Source: Salvelinus alpinus
Taxonomy: Eukaryota; Chordata; Actinopteri; Salmoniformes; Salmonidae
NCBI RefSeq assembly: GCF_045679555.1
Contig: NC_092090.1
Span: 29,291,702 to 29,355,701 of the forward strand
Length of the DNA: 64,000 nt
Direction of reading: 5' to 3'
This document shows positions 11,901-23,036 of the stretch, in pieces. The position numbers and the translations under genes were made by a program. A model generated the notes under the pieces. It saw only the letters and a program-made list of their open reading frames with translations, searched no databases and was not told the DNA's origin. The stretch's first letter is position 1, and every line of letters begins with the position of its first letter.

Positions 11901-13362
11901 TGAACAGTTTATTCCCATTTGATTCTCAGCCAGCTCCCAACCGCCACCTACCAAATAAAAGCAGCTGTAATTATAACACTTGCAAAAAAATAAATGCCCA
12001 TGTGCTACTGTTCAGCCTCAGCTTGCCTGGGGATAATGTGACATTTGTTTTTGCTTTCTTCTCTCTCTCTCTTCCCACCCTCTCTCCCTTTACCCCCCCC
12101 CCCCCCCTCTCTCTCTCTCCAGCCACAGGAGGGGCATGCATGGTACGCAGGCACGTAGTAGTGTTAAATCCTGCATGCAGGACAAGATGGTACAGGAGAT
12201 AAGGGCAGGAAATATCAGAGTGGCATGCACAGACATACCCCTCTCTGTTCTCAGTGTTCTCTGCTTGTTTTCGCTTTTGTCAGATTTTATGAGGGTTGCC
12301 AGATTGGAGTAAAATGCTGATTTTGCATTTTTTTTGGTGGTATTGATGAAGGTATTTGATTGGGGAATGGGGATACATTTTCATGATGGCAAATTAATTC
12401 ATCAATAAATGTGGGGAAACAGAAGACCTGCAAAAAAAATCTATTTGGTTTAAATTCCCCTGGTGCAACTGCATGGTATTTCCAACTATAACGAGTCTGG
12501 ACTATGATCAATTAACCCATATTAATGCAGTTAAACAGGTTCATGTAAAATAATGAATTATGTTGGCTTACACTTATGGCACTTCCAAGGCCGTTTCATG
12601 ATGATTATTATGGTCGTGTTAATCATGTAGGCTATTGTAACACGACATATGCCAGCATTGTAGGCCTATTGCCTCTGCTCAGAGATTTCACTCAGATTTC
12701 ACTCTCATCCGCTACATTGGTGGCAGCGTTGGGATCACATCCAACTCTTGTCTACTTATGTGATCTAGCAGTGGGAAGCATTCTGTTTTTCAACATTGTG
12801 TTGGGTGTAATTACATTGATATATCTAGTGAACAATGGATAAGCAACAATGGGTGTGACGGATAGAAGTAGTCACTACAGGTGTGATCAAGCCTTACATC
12901 ACAGTTGCCTGAAGCTGAATGATAAGTGCTCTGCTCTGACCAGTTATTCAGAAGAACATCCTCTGTGACTGTCTCATTTACCAGTGTGGACCCAAAACAA
13001 ACACATTCTACACATTCACAAAGGACCTGTTTAAATTGTTACTACAACCATGGTGTTCTGTTGTTACTGAAGCATATACGTCTAATAACCTGACAATGAT
13101 CCACATCATATGGGTAGACAAATAATGTAAGTGTGTTATACTTTTTTTAGGATGCAAACCAATAATATGAATCACTGTTGATCCATCCTGTTCTGATCTA
13201 ATGAGATGGATGTAGGATTTTCTACGGCCTAGAATCGAGGCCTTTTCCAGTCATGAAGGACAAAGCTAGGCCCCTCTTGGTTCTCATTGGCGAAGACTGA
13301 AGTCAAGTTAGGGCAGTTGTGGAAAAAGTACCCAATTGTCACACTTGAGTAAAAGTAGTGGT
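8961..13362. other. Long intergenic stretch, no gene supported
   Basis: The contents are unique-looking DNA, GT-rich patches near 11130-11200, a CT tract and a run of 15 C at 12093-12107, and small ORFs that look like chance. I see no recognised transposon and no exon with credible coding character. Confidence 0.45.
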
Positions 13363-14763
13363 GGATGGAGAGAAGAGTGGTGGGGGGAGAAGAAAGGGGT
13401 AGAGGGAGAGAAGAGTGGTGGAGGGAGAGGAGAGGGATGGAAGGAGAGGAGAGTGGTCAAGGGAGAAGAGAGTGGTGGAGGGAAAGGAGAGTGATGGAGG
13501 GAGAGGAGAGTGGTGGAGGGAGAGTGGTGGAGGGAGAGCAGAGTGGTCAAGGGAGAGGAGAGTGGTGGAGGGAGAGGAGAGTGGTCAAGGGAGAGGATAG
13601 TGTTGGAGGGAGAGGAGAGTGGTCAAGGGAGAGGATAGTGTTGGAGGGAGAGGAGAGTGGTCAAGGGAGAGGAGAGTGGTGGAGGGAGAGGATAATGTTG
13701 GAGGGAGAGGAGAGGAGAGTGTTGGAGGGAGAGGATAGTGTTGGAGGGAGAGGAGAGTGGTCAAGGGAGAGGAGAGTGGTGGAGGGAGAGGAGAGTGGTC
13801 AAGGGAGAGGAGAGTGGTGGAGGGAGAGGATAGTGTTGGAGGGGGAGGAGAGGAGAGTGGTGGAGGGAGAGGATAGTGTTGGAGGGAGAGGAGAGTGGTC
13901 AAGGGAGAGGAGAGTGGTGGAGGGAGAGGAGAGTGGTCAAGGGAGAGGAGAGTGGTGGAGGGAGAGGAGAGTGGTCAAGGGAGAGGAGAGTGGTGGAGGG
14001 AGAGGAGAGTGGTCAAGGGAGATGATAGTGTTGGAGGGAGAGGAGAGTGGTCAAGGGAGAGGATAGTGTTGGAGGGAGAGGAGAGTGGTCAAGGGAGAGG
14101 AGAGTGGTGGAGGGAGAGGATAGTGTTGGAGGGAGAGGAGAGGAGAGTGTTGGAGGGAGAGGATAGTGTTGGAGGGAGAGGAGAGTGGTCAAGGGAGAGG
14201 AGAGTGGTGGAGGGAGAGGAGAGTGGTCAAGGGAGAGGAGAGTGGTGGAGGGAGAGGATAGTGTTGGAGGGGGAGGAGAGGAGAGTGGTGGAGGGAGAGG
14301 ATAGTGTTGGAGGGAGAGGAGAGTGGTCAAGGGAGAGGAGAGTGGTGGAGGGAGAGGAGAGTGGTCAAGGGAGAGGAGAGTGGTGGAGGGAGAGGAGAGT
14401 GGTCAAGGGAGAGGATAGTGTTGGAGGGAGAGGAGAGTGGTCAAGGGGGAGGAGAGTGGTCAAGGGAGAGGAGAGTGGTGGAGGGAGAGGAGAGTGGTCA
14501 AGGGAGAGGAGAGTGGTGGAGGGAGAGGATAGTGTTGGAGGGGGAGGAGAGGAGAGTGGTGGAGGGAGAGGATAGTGTTGGAGGGAGAGGAGAGTGGTCA
14601 AGGGAGAGGATAGTGTTGGAGGGAGAGGAGAGTGGTGGAGGGAGAGGAGAGTGGTCAAGGGAGAGGAGAGTGGTGAAAGGAGAGGAGAGTGGTCAAGGGA
14701 GAGGATAGTGGTGGAGGGAGAGGAGAGTGGTCAAGGGAGAGGAGAGTGGTGAAAGGAGAGGAG
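13363..14763. repeat. GA-rich minisatellite, 21-bp unit
   Basis: About 65 tandem units of 21 bp occur in three main variants: 'gagaggagagtggtggaggg', 'gagaggagagtggtcaaggg' and 'gagaggatagtgttggaggg', each plus a final a. The unit is a multiple of three, so long ORFs run on both strands (for example 13365-14066 plus); these are artefacts of the repeat. Segments about 428 bp apart (13585-13902 and 14013-14330) are almost identical, showing a higher-order repeat. The plus strand is nearly free of C, giving strong purine asymmetry. Confidence 0.95.
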
Positions 14764-15241
14764 ACAGGAGGAAGAAAGATAAGAAGATGAAACACATGCA
14801 TTGGTGGGAAACTGACAATATCCATCTCTCCCCTTGTTAACTTCATGTGGACCAGCTTGTTTAGTGTATACAGGGAGGGAGAAAGAGAGAGAGAGAGAGA
14901 GAGTGAGTAAATGGACAGGTATGCTACATTACATGATGATTCCTCTAGCATGAGTAATAGCCAGGACAATGACTAACACTGCCATTGAACAGTCCACAAA
15001 ATAATGCTTAGCTGTGACTAATGTTAAGCTGTGGTATACGGTAGCCCATAAAAGAGATGGAAGTGAGTTAAATTATAGTGATTATGATGATAATAATAAT
15101 CAAGCGATTCCGATGTGATACAGGACTTGTGGATTTCCAGGTTAGGAGGAGGGATACAAGAGGCGATCAGTATTTCAGCTGATACCGCCTTCTTGTTATT
15201 TGTTTCTACTTTGAATATTACAGCATCAGGTGTAGTAGTAA
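14764..15241. other. Intergenic DNA, no gene seen
   Basis: This holds a short GA run near 14880-14905 and otherwise nothing recognised. Confidence 0.5.
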
Positions 15242-15651
15242 TGGGCGATTCCCAAAATATTTTTGGTATCTCAGATTGTTTTGGCAATACTCAGTAACTA
15301 TTTGGGAGGACGGATGTAAAACATGCTTTCTGCATTTGTATCACAAACCATTTTCTTGAAAATCATGATGAAATTGGCAATTTTAGGCCCTCTAAGCTCA
15401 AGACCAAGATATTGTCTGTATTATGTACTGTACAGTTCACAGATCATAGGGTCTTACAGGAGGCATGTATAGGTCTAAAAAGGGCCTGAAATGGCCACTT
15501 TCATCATGATTTTCTAAAAATGGTTTGTGATATAAATGTAAAAAGTATTTCAAACATCCTTCCTCCCAAATAAGTTTTTATGTGAGAATTGCCAGAACAA
15601 TCTGAGAAGAACCAAAAATATTTTCTGCTCCCGCTGGCATGGAATCGCCCT
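15242..15651. mobile_element. Foldback (inverted-repeat) element, about 410 bp
   Basis: Long imperfect inverted arms start at 'gggcgattcc' (15242) and end at 'ggaatcgccc' (15641-15650). Inner pairs are 'tttttggtatctcagattgt' against 'acaatctgagaagaaccaaaa', and 'caaaccattttcttgaaaat' against 'attttctaaaaatggtttg'. The centre is unique. There is no ORF, so it is non-autonomous. I do not recognise the family. Confidence 0.7.
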
Positions 15652-16136
15652 AAAATGGTTTTACAGGATGTAATGCAACACAATCCCCCATTAAACGTAT
15701 GGTACCTTGACTTATGTCAGTGTTTCTTACTGTCATCTGCAGAAACTCAATGATGTTTCATGCCTTCAGGCTTGTAAATCATACCTGACACATAGTACAG
15801 AAATGCTCCTGATATGCACCATTTTGTCTGTGTTATGCTCTTTTGTCAATGTAGTTACTCAGACTTGGAATGTGTGTGGTCTGTGTTCCAATTTACAAGT
15901 GCTTCAAAGTCAGTACTGACTAAACAACCTCAGGGAGACTCCCATTCACTGAAGAGGCTAACTTACTACGGTGGTTGGGTTCATCTCAGGGACAGGGAAT
16001 TGTGTGAAGCTACAAGTTCATGTTCATGTCCAGCAGATAGGAGAGAAGAGAGAGGGAAGAGGCTGACAAGCTTTAGATAGTGTTTACTGTGTTCAGAATT
16101 GCTCCACACGCCCCTCCCTACCTCCTTTTCCCTACC

Positions 16137-16310
16137 TCTCTCTCTCTACCTCTCTCTCTGTCACCCTCTCTCTTTGTCACCCTCTCTCTCTCTCTCACAC
16201 ACACACACGCACACATGCACACACGCACGCATGCACACGCATGCATGCACACACGCACACACAGACACACACACACACACATAAACACACACTCACAAAC
16301 GTACCAACCC
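16137..16310. repeat. CT then CA-rich microsatellite tract
   Basis: Pyrimidine CT repeats (about 16137-16197) pass into interrupted CA/CG-A repeats (about 16197-16285). Flanking ORFs are products of the repeat. Confidence 0.85.
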
Positions 16311-16732
16311 ACACACACCATTGCCTGCTTAAAGCTTGCCTGCAACCCAGGAACGTGCTGTCTTGAGCGAGCATCTTGGAGCTGCTTCTTACGCCACTGT
16401 ATCACCTATCCATCATTACACGTACCTCAGAGGGCAGGAGAGTGCATGTGAGGGAGAGAGAGACGGAAAGAGAGAGAGAGGGAAGAAGGGTGCATGTTCA
16501 GGGGGAGAGAATGTGTTTAAGTGTGTGTGTTTCCAAGAAATATCAGATAAAGATCTCCTATATTGTGTGACGCTTCATTGATCTCAATGCAACCTGAGAT
16601 AGCCTCCACATCAGGATGAAGTGGAAGTGCTCGTGAATTCTGGAAATGTATCTCAGATGAAAGTCAACATGAAAGGTTTACAGTCACTCACATAGAAGCT
16701 TCTGACATTTTTCTAAGTGTGTGTGTGAATCA

Positions 16733-16960
16733 ATGTTGTTTCCACGTCATTTCAACCAAAAAAGATCTATCTGATGATGTTGAATCATCGTGGAAAACTG
16801 ATTGAATTTGAAAAAAGTCAGCAAAGTAAGGGAATTTCATCTTTTTTTCACCCAACTTTTAACTTAAATCCAAAGACCTGGTGAATTTGACAACTCAAAG
16901 TGAAGTTGACAAACTAGACGTTGAACAATTCCCTGTCCCTGTGCCCATTGGGAGGCTTGT
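16733..16960. mobile_element. MITE (caacgtcatttcaacc type)
   Basis: Landmarks of a common salmonid non-autonomous element are present: 'ccacgtcatttcaaccaaaa', 'ttgaatcatcgtggaaaact', 'cacccaacttttaactta' and 'actagacgttgaac', with the typical end 'tgtgcccattggg'. There is no coding capacity. Confidence 0.7.
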
Positions 16961-17517
16961 TCTTTGGTTGGTCTATTGCCATCGGTCTATTCCCATAGTC
17001 TATAACATTTGAGCATCTCTGCTTAACGAGCAGCTCTGAATAATATACTGTATATATTTTAGAAAGGTGTTATTTATTGCCCATGCTCGCCCATTTATAA
17101 TTGGCATAGTGGATGACTCCTTGATGTTTGATTGGACCTGCATTATGGCTGGTTGTTTCATGGCATCTTAACAGATTTTCTGGCTGTGTTTGCAGGTGCT
17201 TGTGAAACCCCCATTCACCTGAGTCCCAGGTGTGTGTGTGATCCACCGCACAAAGTTATGTAACCTAGCTATGTGTACTGAGAGAGGAAGACTCAGTGAA
17301 AATACTTGGGAACGTCGCAGCAGCACTCACAGACTTTAATTACATCCTCTAGTGTCTTTGTCACTGGGTCTTTTATGAGCACAGCAGGTTTGTGTTGTCA
17401 CTACTACTATTATTATTCAGGGTGGAGTGGTTGAGTTTCTTCTTTATGAGTGTACTGTATTTTCTTAGACTCCCTACTCCTCCTTCCCTCCTTCCCTCCC
17501 TCTCTCACAGGAGGTTG

Positions 17518-17680
17518 GTAGCACCTTAATTGGGGAGGACGGGCACTGGGAATGGCTGGAGCGGAATGGGTGGAAAGGTATCAACAACATCAAACACAAA
17601 GTTTCCATGTATTTGATGCCATTCCATTCGCTCCGTTCCAGCCATTATAATGAGCCGTCCTCCCCTCAGCAGCCTCCACT
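17518..17680. mobile_element. Palindromic MITE (aggaggttggtggcacc type)
   Basis: This is an imperfect palindrome from 'caggaggttggtagcacct' to 'cagcagcctcc'. Paired arms are 'ggaatggctggagcgga' and 'ctccgttccagccatta', and 'ggggaggacgggc' with 'gccgtcctcccct'. The family is very common in salmonids and has no ORF. Confidence 0.8.
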
Positions 17681-18352
17681 GACCTCTGTCTATGTCAATC
17701 GTTATGTCAACCCCTTTATGAAATAGCTAAATGCCACAGATCACACCAACATCTTGAGACAAAATGTTTCTCTGTTGCTAAACCATTAAACATTTGACAG
17801 AGCTTCAGTTTGATGAGTGTGTATTTATTTACTTTTTTTGCCAGGAGGGAAGTGAAATTCCCAGATCAAAATAGTGAGGAAATGTCCCAATGTCCCCAGG
17901 GGGTTTAGTTATATCAAAGAGAGACTAGATGAAACGCCACCAGAGGCTGTTGTCCTGCCAACATTTCCATGATGGCTAATAAATCAAAATGCCTTTCAAC
18001 TGTCTCTCAATAATTTTTATGTGAGCTTTGCTGTTCTCCCTGAGCCTGATCCCCACCTCACCTCCAGTCTCCATGCACCTGCTGATAGACGTCACACTCC
18101 AAACACACAGAAGGGAAAACAGATTTACCAACAAGCTTCAATAGAGGACCGACTACACACACTGTTGTTGGAGGCTCTGTTTTCCTCCTCTGTTTTCACC
18201 TCTAGCTTTTATCTGGCTGTTGTTTTCCTTCTCGCTCACTGGTTCATGTGCTCCATTGACATCACAGCAGCAACTTATGTGTTAGTTTTACCCAAACAAT
18301 CTGCAAGTTGTGTTTTCTTTCAAGTACTAGAAACAATAAATGACTGATGTGT

Positions 18353-18623
18353 ACTGCACAGAGTGACCTTTTATTGTCCCCAGCACAAGGTGCACCTGTG
18401 TAATGATCATGCTGTTTAATCAGCTTCTTGATATGCCACACCTGTCAGGTGGATGGATTATCTTGGCAAAGGAGAAATGCTAACAGCGATTTAACAAATT
18501 TGTGCACAACATTTTAGAGAAATAAGCTTTTTGTGCATATGGAAAATTACTGGGATATCTTATATCATCTCATGAAACATGGGAGGAACACTTTACACGT
18601 TGCGTTTATATTTTCGTTCAGTG
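18353..18623. mobile_element. Detached right end of Tc1-like element (family B)
   Basis: About 270 bp nearly identical to 21863-22132, the right end of the full family B element, ending at the same terminal repeat and TA. The left terminal repeat is missing. A 33-bp copy of the element's right-flank sequence (18321-18353) sits on its left instead, and the same 33 bp recurs on its right (18630-18662). This points to duplication or template switching rather than a simple internal deletion. Confidence 0.85.
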
Positions 18624-19002
18624 TATATTCAAGTATTAGAAACAATAAATGACTGATGTGTATCATGTGTGTCCTGATGGCAGCATCAACAGGCTCTGTG
18701 TTAGGAAGGCCAGCGGTTGACATGTGTTTTGACTGCCTGAGTTTATCTGCTAGTTGGCCTGGGCTGCTGTGCTGTTTGAACAGGGCGACTGAACGGAGAG
18801 ACACTCAAAATGCCTGCCGCTCAGCCCTCGGCCATAATTCAATTACACTGAGCGGGGCCCGGCAGTGGGAGCCAAGGGGATAATACACACATCCAGCTCC
18901 ATTTAAACACCCCTGGCCTGCACGAATCATTATGACCCAGTCTGCTGGAATGTGAACACACACAAACACACAGACGCCCGCCCGCCCGCGCCCGCCCGCC
19001 CG

Positions 19003-19194
<192 letters not shown>

Positions 19195-19630
19195 ACAGGG
19201 GCAACTATGAATGGCACCAGCTGCATCATAAAGCTTATTCAGTATAAAGAGGGGCCCTGTGATAGTATGACTGCTCACAATCAAAGGCAGTGCCTGAACA
19301 GGGACATATGGTTGATCTTTTTATTTTTTATTTTAGGCCCTTGGCGGTCCCTCTCTCTCTCTGGCCTACTCCTGTCCTGTCAAAGCCAGACGTCTGTTTT
19401 GGTGGGAGTATTTAATAACCCCACTGCTCTCCTATCAACCTGTTGGTTAACAGGCCCTATTTGTATTATTGGTCAGATCGGCATACCAAGCCCTTGCAAC
19501 TTGTGAGTATGACATTAGCTAATACAAGCCTCCCTGGCTGGCACAGTGGCATGCCAGGCAGGGGCACAACAGGCTTCTGGTGTGACACAGTCTGCAGGGT
19601 GTGGCAGAGTCTCTGTGTGACACAGTCTGG

Positions 19631-20065
19631 AGATTCTTCAAAGTAGCCACCCTTTGCCTTGATGACAGCTTTGCACACTCTTGGTATTCCTCTCAACCAG
19701 CTTCAAAAGGTAGTCACCTGGAATGCATTTCAATTAACAGGTGTACCTTGTTAAAAGTTAATTTGTGGAATTTCTTGCCTTCTTAATATGTTTGAGCCAT
19801 TCAGTTGTGTTGTGTCAAGGTAGGGTGGGTATACAGAAGATAGCCCTGTTTGGTAAAATACCAAGTGCATATTATGTCAAGAACAGCTCAAATAAACAAA
19901 GAGAAACGACAGTCCACATTACTTTAAGAGATGAAGGTTATTCAATCCGGAACATTTCAAGAACGGAACGTTTTTTCAAGTGCAGTCGCAAAAACCATCA
20001 AGCGCTATGATGAAACTGGCTCTCATGAGGACCGCCACATGAAAGGAAGACCCAGAGTTCTCGAT
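19631..20065 (+). mobile_element. Truncated Tc1-like element (family C), left part
   Basis: The inner terminal repeat 'cttcaaagtagccacccttt' and the start of a transposase are recognisable, for example the stretch coding 'SSAVAKTIKRYDETGSHEDR'. This is a well-known salmonid Tc1-like family. Sequence stops matching after 'ggaagacccagagtt', so the catalytic half and right end are missing. Confidence 0.8.
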
Positions 20066-20205
20066 GGTGCAGCTGTAGAACTTTTTAAGGACCTGAGGAC
20101 CCATGCCAAATCTTTTCAGTCACCTGAGGAGGAATAGGCGTTTTCATGTCCTCTTCACGACTGTCTTGGTGTGTTTGGACCATGATGGTTTGTTGGTGAT
20201 GTGGA
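20066..20205 (-). mobile_element. LINE reverse-transcriptase C-terminal fragment
   Basis: Read on the minus strand it codes a worn relative of the RT tail seen in the LINE at 45375-46859, including an 'LKRFGMGPQVLKKFYSCTI'-like stretch. It abuts the truncated Tc1-like piece without a visible gap. Confidence 0.6.
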
Positions 20206-20588
20206 CACCAATAGTGTCTGCGGTGTCTGCGGTGTGTGATAGAGCTTTCCTTTCTCAATTATATCACCGGATCAAGAGCCTGGACACATAATGAACTTGG
20301 CTAACCTCATTTAGAGGCATCACCTCACATCAACTCTGCACTATACCCTCAAACAGCCCTCTCCACTTCTGTCTGATTGGTTGGATAAGGATTGGTTCAT
20401 TAGTGGTTCTCAGGCATGTCACCACTGCCTGTCATTCTCCTGACTGTGGCTTGACCCTAAAGTATCTTCCATTTTATATGACAGGTGCTGGAATTGTGTG
20501 AGCTCTATTGACAGTACAGGAAAGTGGGGTAAATTGAGCCATTATTTGCATTCAGCATCACTCTGTCAATGGAAATATTGTATTCTTT

Positions 20589-20734
20589 GGATGCTTTTAC
20601 ACAGGCAGACCAATTATGATCTTTTTCCACATTAGATCTTTTCTCATCAGTTCTTTTTCAGGGCTTATCTGATTGGGGGAAAAAACAATTAGTGAAAAAA
20701 AGATCAGAATTGGCATGCCTGTGTAAACGCAGCC
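20589..20734. mobile_element. MITE with TIRs (tttacacaggcag type), left copy
   Basis: Inverted arms 'gcttttacacaggcag' and 'catgcctgtgtaaacgcag' surround a palindromic centre with 'agatctttt' motifs. It is duplicated with its host segment (see 22850-23006). Confidence 0.75.
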
Positions 20735-20757
20735 ATACTACCAAAGATATCTACATA

Positions 20758-22132
20758 CACTGAACAAAAATATAAACACAACATTCAACAATTTCAAAGA
20801 TTTTACTGAGTTCATATAAGGAAATCAGTCAATTGAAATAAATTAATTAGGAACGTGGATCAGTCAGTATCTGGTGTGACCACCATTTGCCTCATGCAGC
20901 GCGACACATCTCCTTCGCATACAGTTGATCAGGCTATTGATTGTGGCCTGTGGAATGTTGTTCCACTCCTCTTCAGTGGTTGTGCAAAGTTCCTGGTTAT
21001 TGGCGGGAACTTGAACCCGCTTTGGTACACGTCAATCCAGAGCATCCCAAACACGCTCAATGGGTGACATGTCTGGTGAGTATGCAGGCAATGGAAGAAC
21101 TGGGACATTTTCAGTTTCCAGGAACTGTGTATAGATCCTTGCGACATGGGGCCGTGCATGATCATGCTGAAACATGAGGTGATGGCAGCGGATGAATGGG
21201 ACAACAATGGGCCTCAGGACCTCGTCATTGTATCTCTGTGCATTCAAATTGCCACCGATAAAATGCAATTGTGTTCGTTTCCGTAGTTTATGCCTGCCCA
21301 CAGCATAAACCCACCACCACCATGGGGCACTCTGTTCACAACGTTGACATCAGCAAACCGCTCGCCCACATGACGCTATACACGCTGTCTGCCATCTGCC
21401 CGGTACAGTTGAAACCAGGATTCATCCGTGAAGAGTGGACATCAAAGGTGAGCATTTGCCCACTGAAGTCGGATACGACTTCAAACTGCAGTCAGGCCAA
21501 GACCCTGGAGAGGACGCAGATGAGCTTCCCTGAGACGGTTTCTGACAGTTTGTGTAGAAATTCTTCGGTTGTAAAAACCCACATTTTCAGCAGCTGTCCA
21601 GGTGGCTGTCCCTCAGATGATACCGCAGGTGAAGATGCCGGATGTGGAGGTTCTGGGCTGGCATGGCTACAGGTGGTCTGCAGTTGTGAGGCCGGTTGGA
21701 TGTAGGGCCAAATTCTCTCAAACAACGTTGGAGGCAGCTTATGGTAGAGAAATTAACATTACATTCTCTGGCAACAGCTCTAGTGGTCATTCCTGCAGTC
21801 AGCATGCTAATTGCACGCTCCTTCTAAACTTCAGACATCTGTGGCATTGTATTATGTGACAAAACTGCACAGTGACCTTTTATTGTCCCCAGCACAAGGT
21901 GCACCTGTGTAATGATCATGCTGTTTAATCAGCTTCTTGATATGCCACACCTGTCAGGTGGATGGATTATCTTGGCAAAGGAGAAATGCTAACAGCGATT
22001 TAACAAATTTGTGCACAACATTTTAGAGAAATAAGCTTTTTGTGCATATGGAAAATTACTGGGATATCTTATATCATCTCATGAAACATGGGAGGAACAC
22101 TTTACACGTTGCGTTTATATTTTCGTTCAGTG
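20758..22132 (-). mobile_element. Tc1-like DNA transposon (family B), both ends present
   Basis: The element runs from 'cactgaacaaaaatataaac' to 'tatattttcgttcagtg', with a TA on each side. Transposase is on the minus strand: an HTH piece (21587-21805, 'TTRAVARECNVNFSTI') and a catalytic tail (21032-21301) with 'MFQHDHARPHVA' and 'PDMSPIERVWDALD', which hold the second aspartate and the glutamate. The frames do not connect, so this copy is dead. Confidence 0.9.
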
Positions 22133-23036
22133 TATATTCAAGTATTAGAAACAATAAATGACTGATGTGTATCATGTGTGTCCTGATGGCAGCATCAACA
22201 GGCTCTGTGTTAGGAAGGCCAGCGGTTGACATGTGTTTTGACTGCCTGAGTTTATCTGCTAGTTGGCCTGGGCTGCTGTGCTGTTTGAACAGAGCGACTG
22301 AACGGAGAGACACTCAAAATGCCTGCCGCTCAGCCCTCGGCCATAATTCAATTACACTGAGCGGGGCCCGGCAGTGGGAGCCAAGGGGATAATACACACA
22401 TCCAGCTCCATTTAAACACCCCTGGCCTGCATGAATCATTATGACCCAGTCTGCTGGAGCGTGAACACACACACACGCACGCACGCACGCACACACGCAC
22501 GCACACACACACACTCACACTCAGAGAACAGGGGTAACTATGAATGGCACCAGTTGCATTATAAAAAGCTTATTTGGTATAAAGAGGGGCCCTGTGACGG
22601 TATGACTGCATCAAGAGCCTGGAAACACCATGAATTTGGCTAACCTCATTTAGTGGCATAGATAGTGGTTCTCAGGCATGTCACCACTGCATGTCATTCA
22701 CCTGACTGTGGCTTGGCCCAAAAATAACAACAATTTTTTATGACAGGTGCTGGAATTGTGTGAGCTCTATTGACAGTACGGGAGAGTGGGGTAAGTTGAG
22801 TCATTTTCTACATTTAGCATCACTCTGTCAATGGAAATATAGTATTATTTGGCTGCTTATACACAGACAGCCCAATTCTGATATTGGTCTTTTGACCAAT
22901 CACATTAGATCTTTTCACATTAGCTCTTTTTCAGAGCTTATCTGATTGGTCAAAATACCAATTAGTGAAAAAATATCAGAATTGGCTTGTCTGTGTAAAT
23001 GCAACGATACTAACAAAGATATCTACATATTTTTCA
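22133..23036. repeat. Right copy of the direct duplication
   Basis: Partner of 18624-20757. It starts at the right flank of the Tc1-like element and matches the left copy to about 'aaagatatctacata' (ending near 23036), where the left copy is interrupted by the element. It lacks the 1 kb insert of the left copy and the long CA run. Confidence 0.85.
22850..23006. mobile_element. MITE with TIRs (tttacacaggcag type), right copy
   Basis: Arms 'ggctgcttatacacagacag' and 'cttgtctgtgtaaatgca' with the centre 'ttggtcttttgaccaat'. Closer to the family consensus as I remember it than the left copy. Confidence 0.75.

Noticed and set aside
12576-12842. 88-codon hydrophobic ORF with a 'ggtggcagcgttggga' string like an LTR-element primer site
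   Set aside because: No LTR ends, no gag or pol nearby, and no recognised family. Too weak to call.
13365-14708. Long overlapping ORFs of 100-230 codons in the GA-rich repeat
   Set aside because: They come from a 21-bp tandem unit with few stops on either strand. Frames are open in both directions and the peptides are pure repeat.
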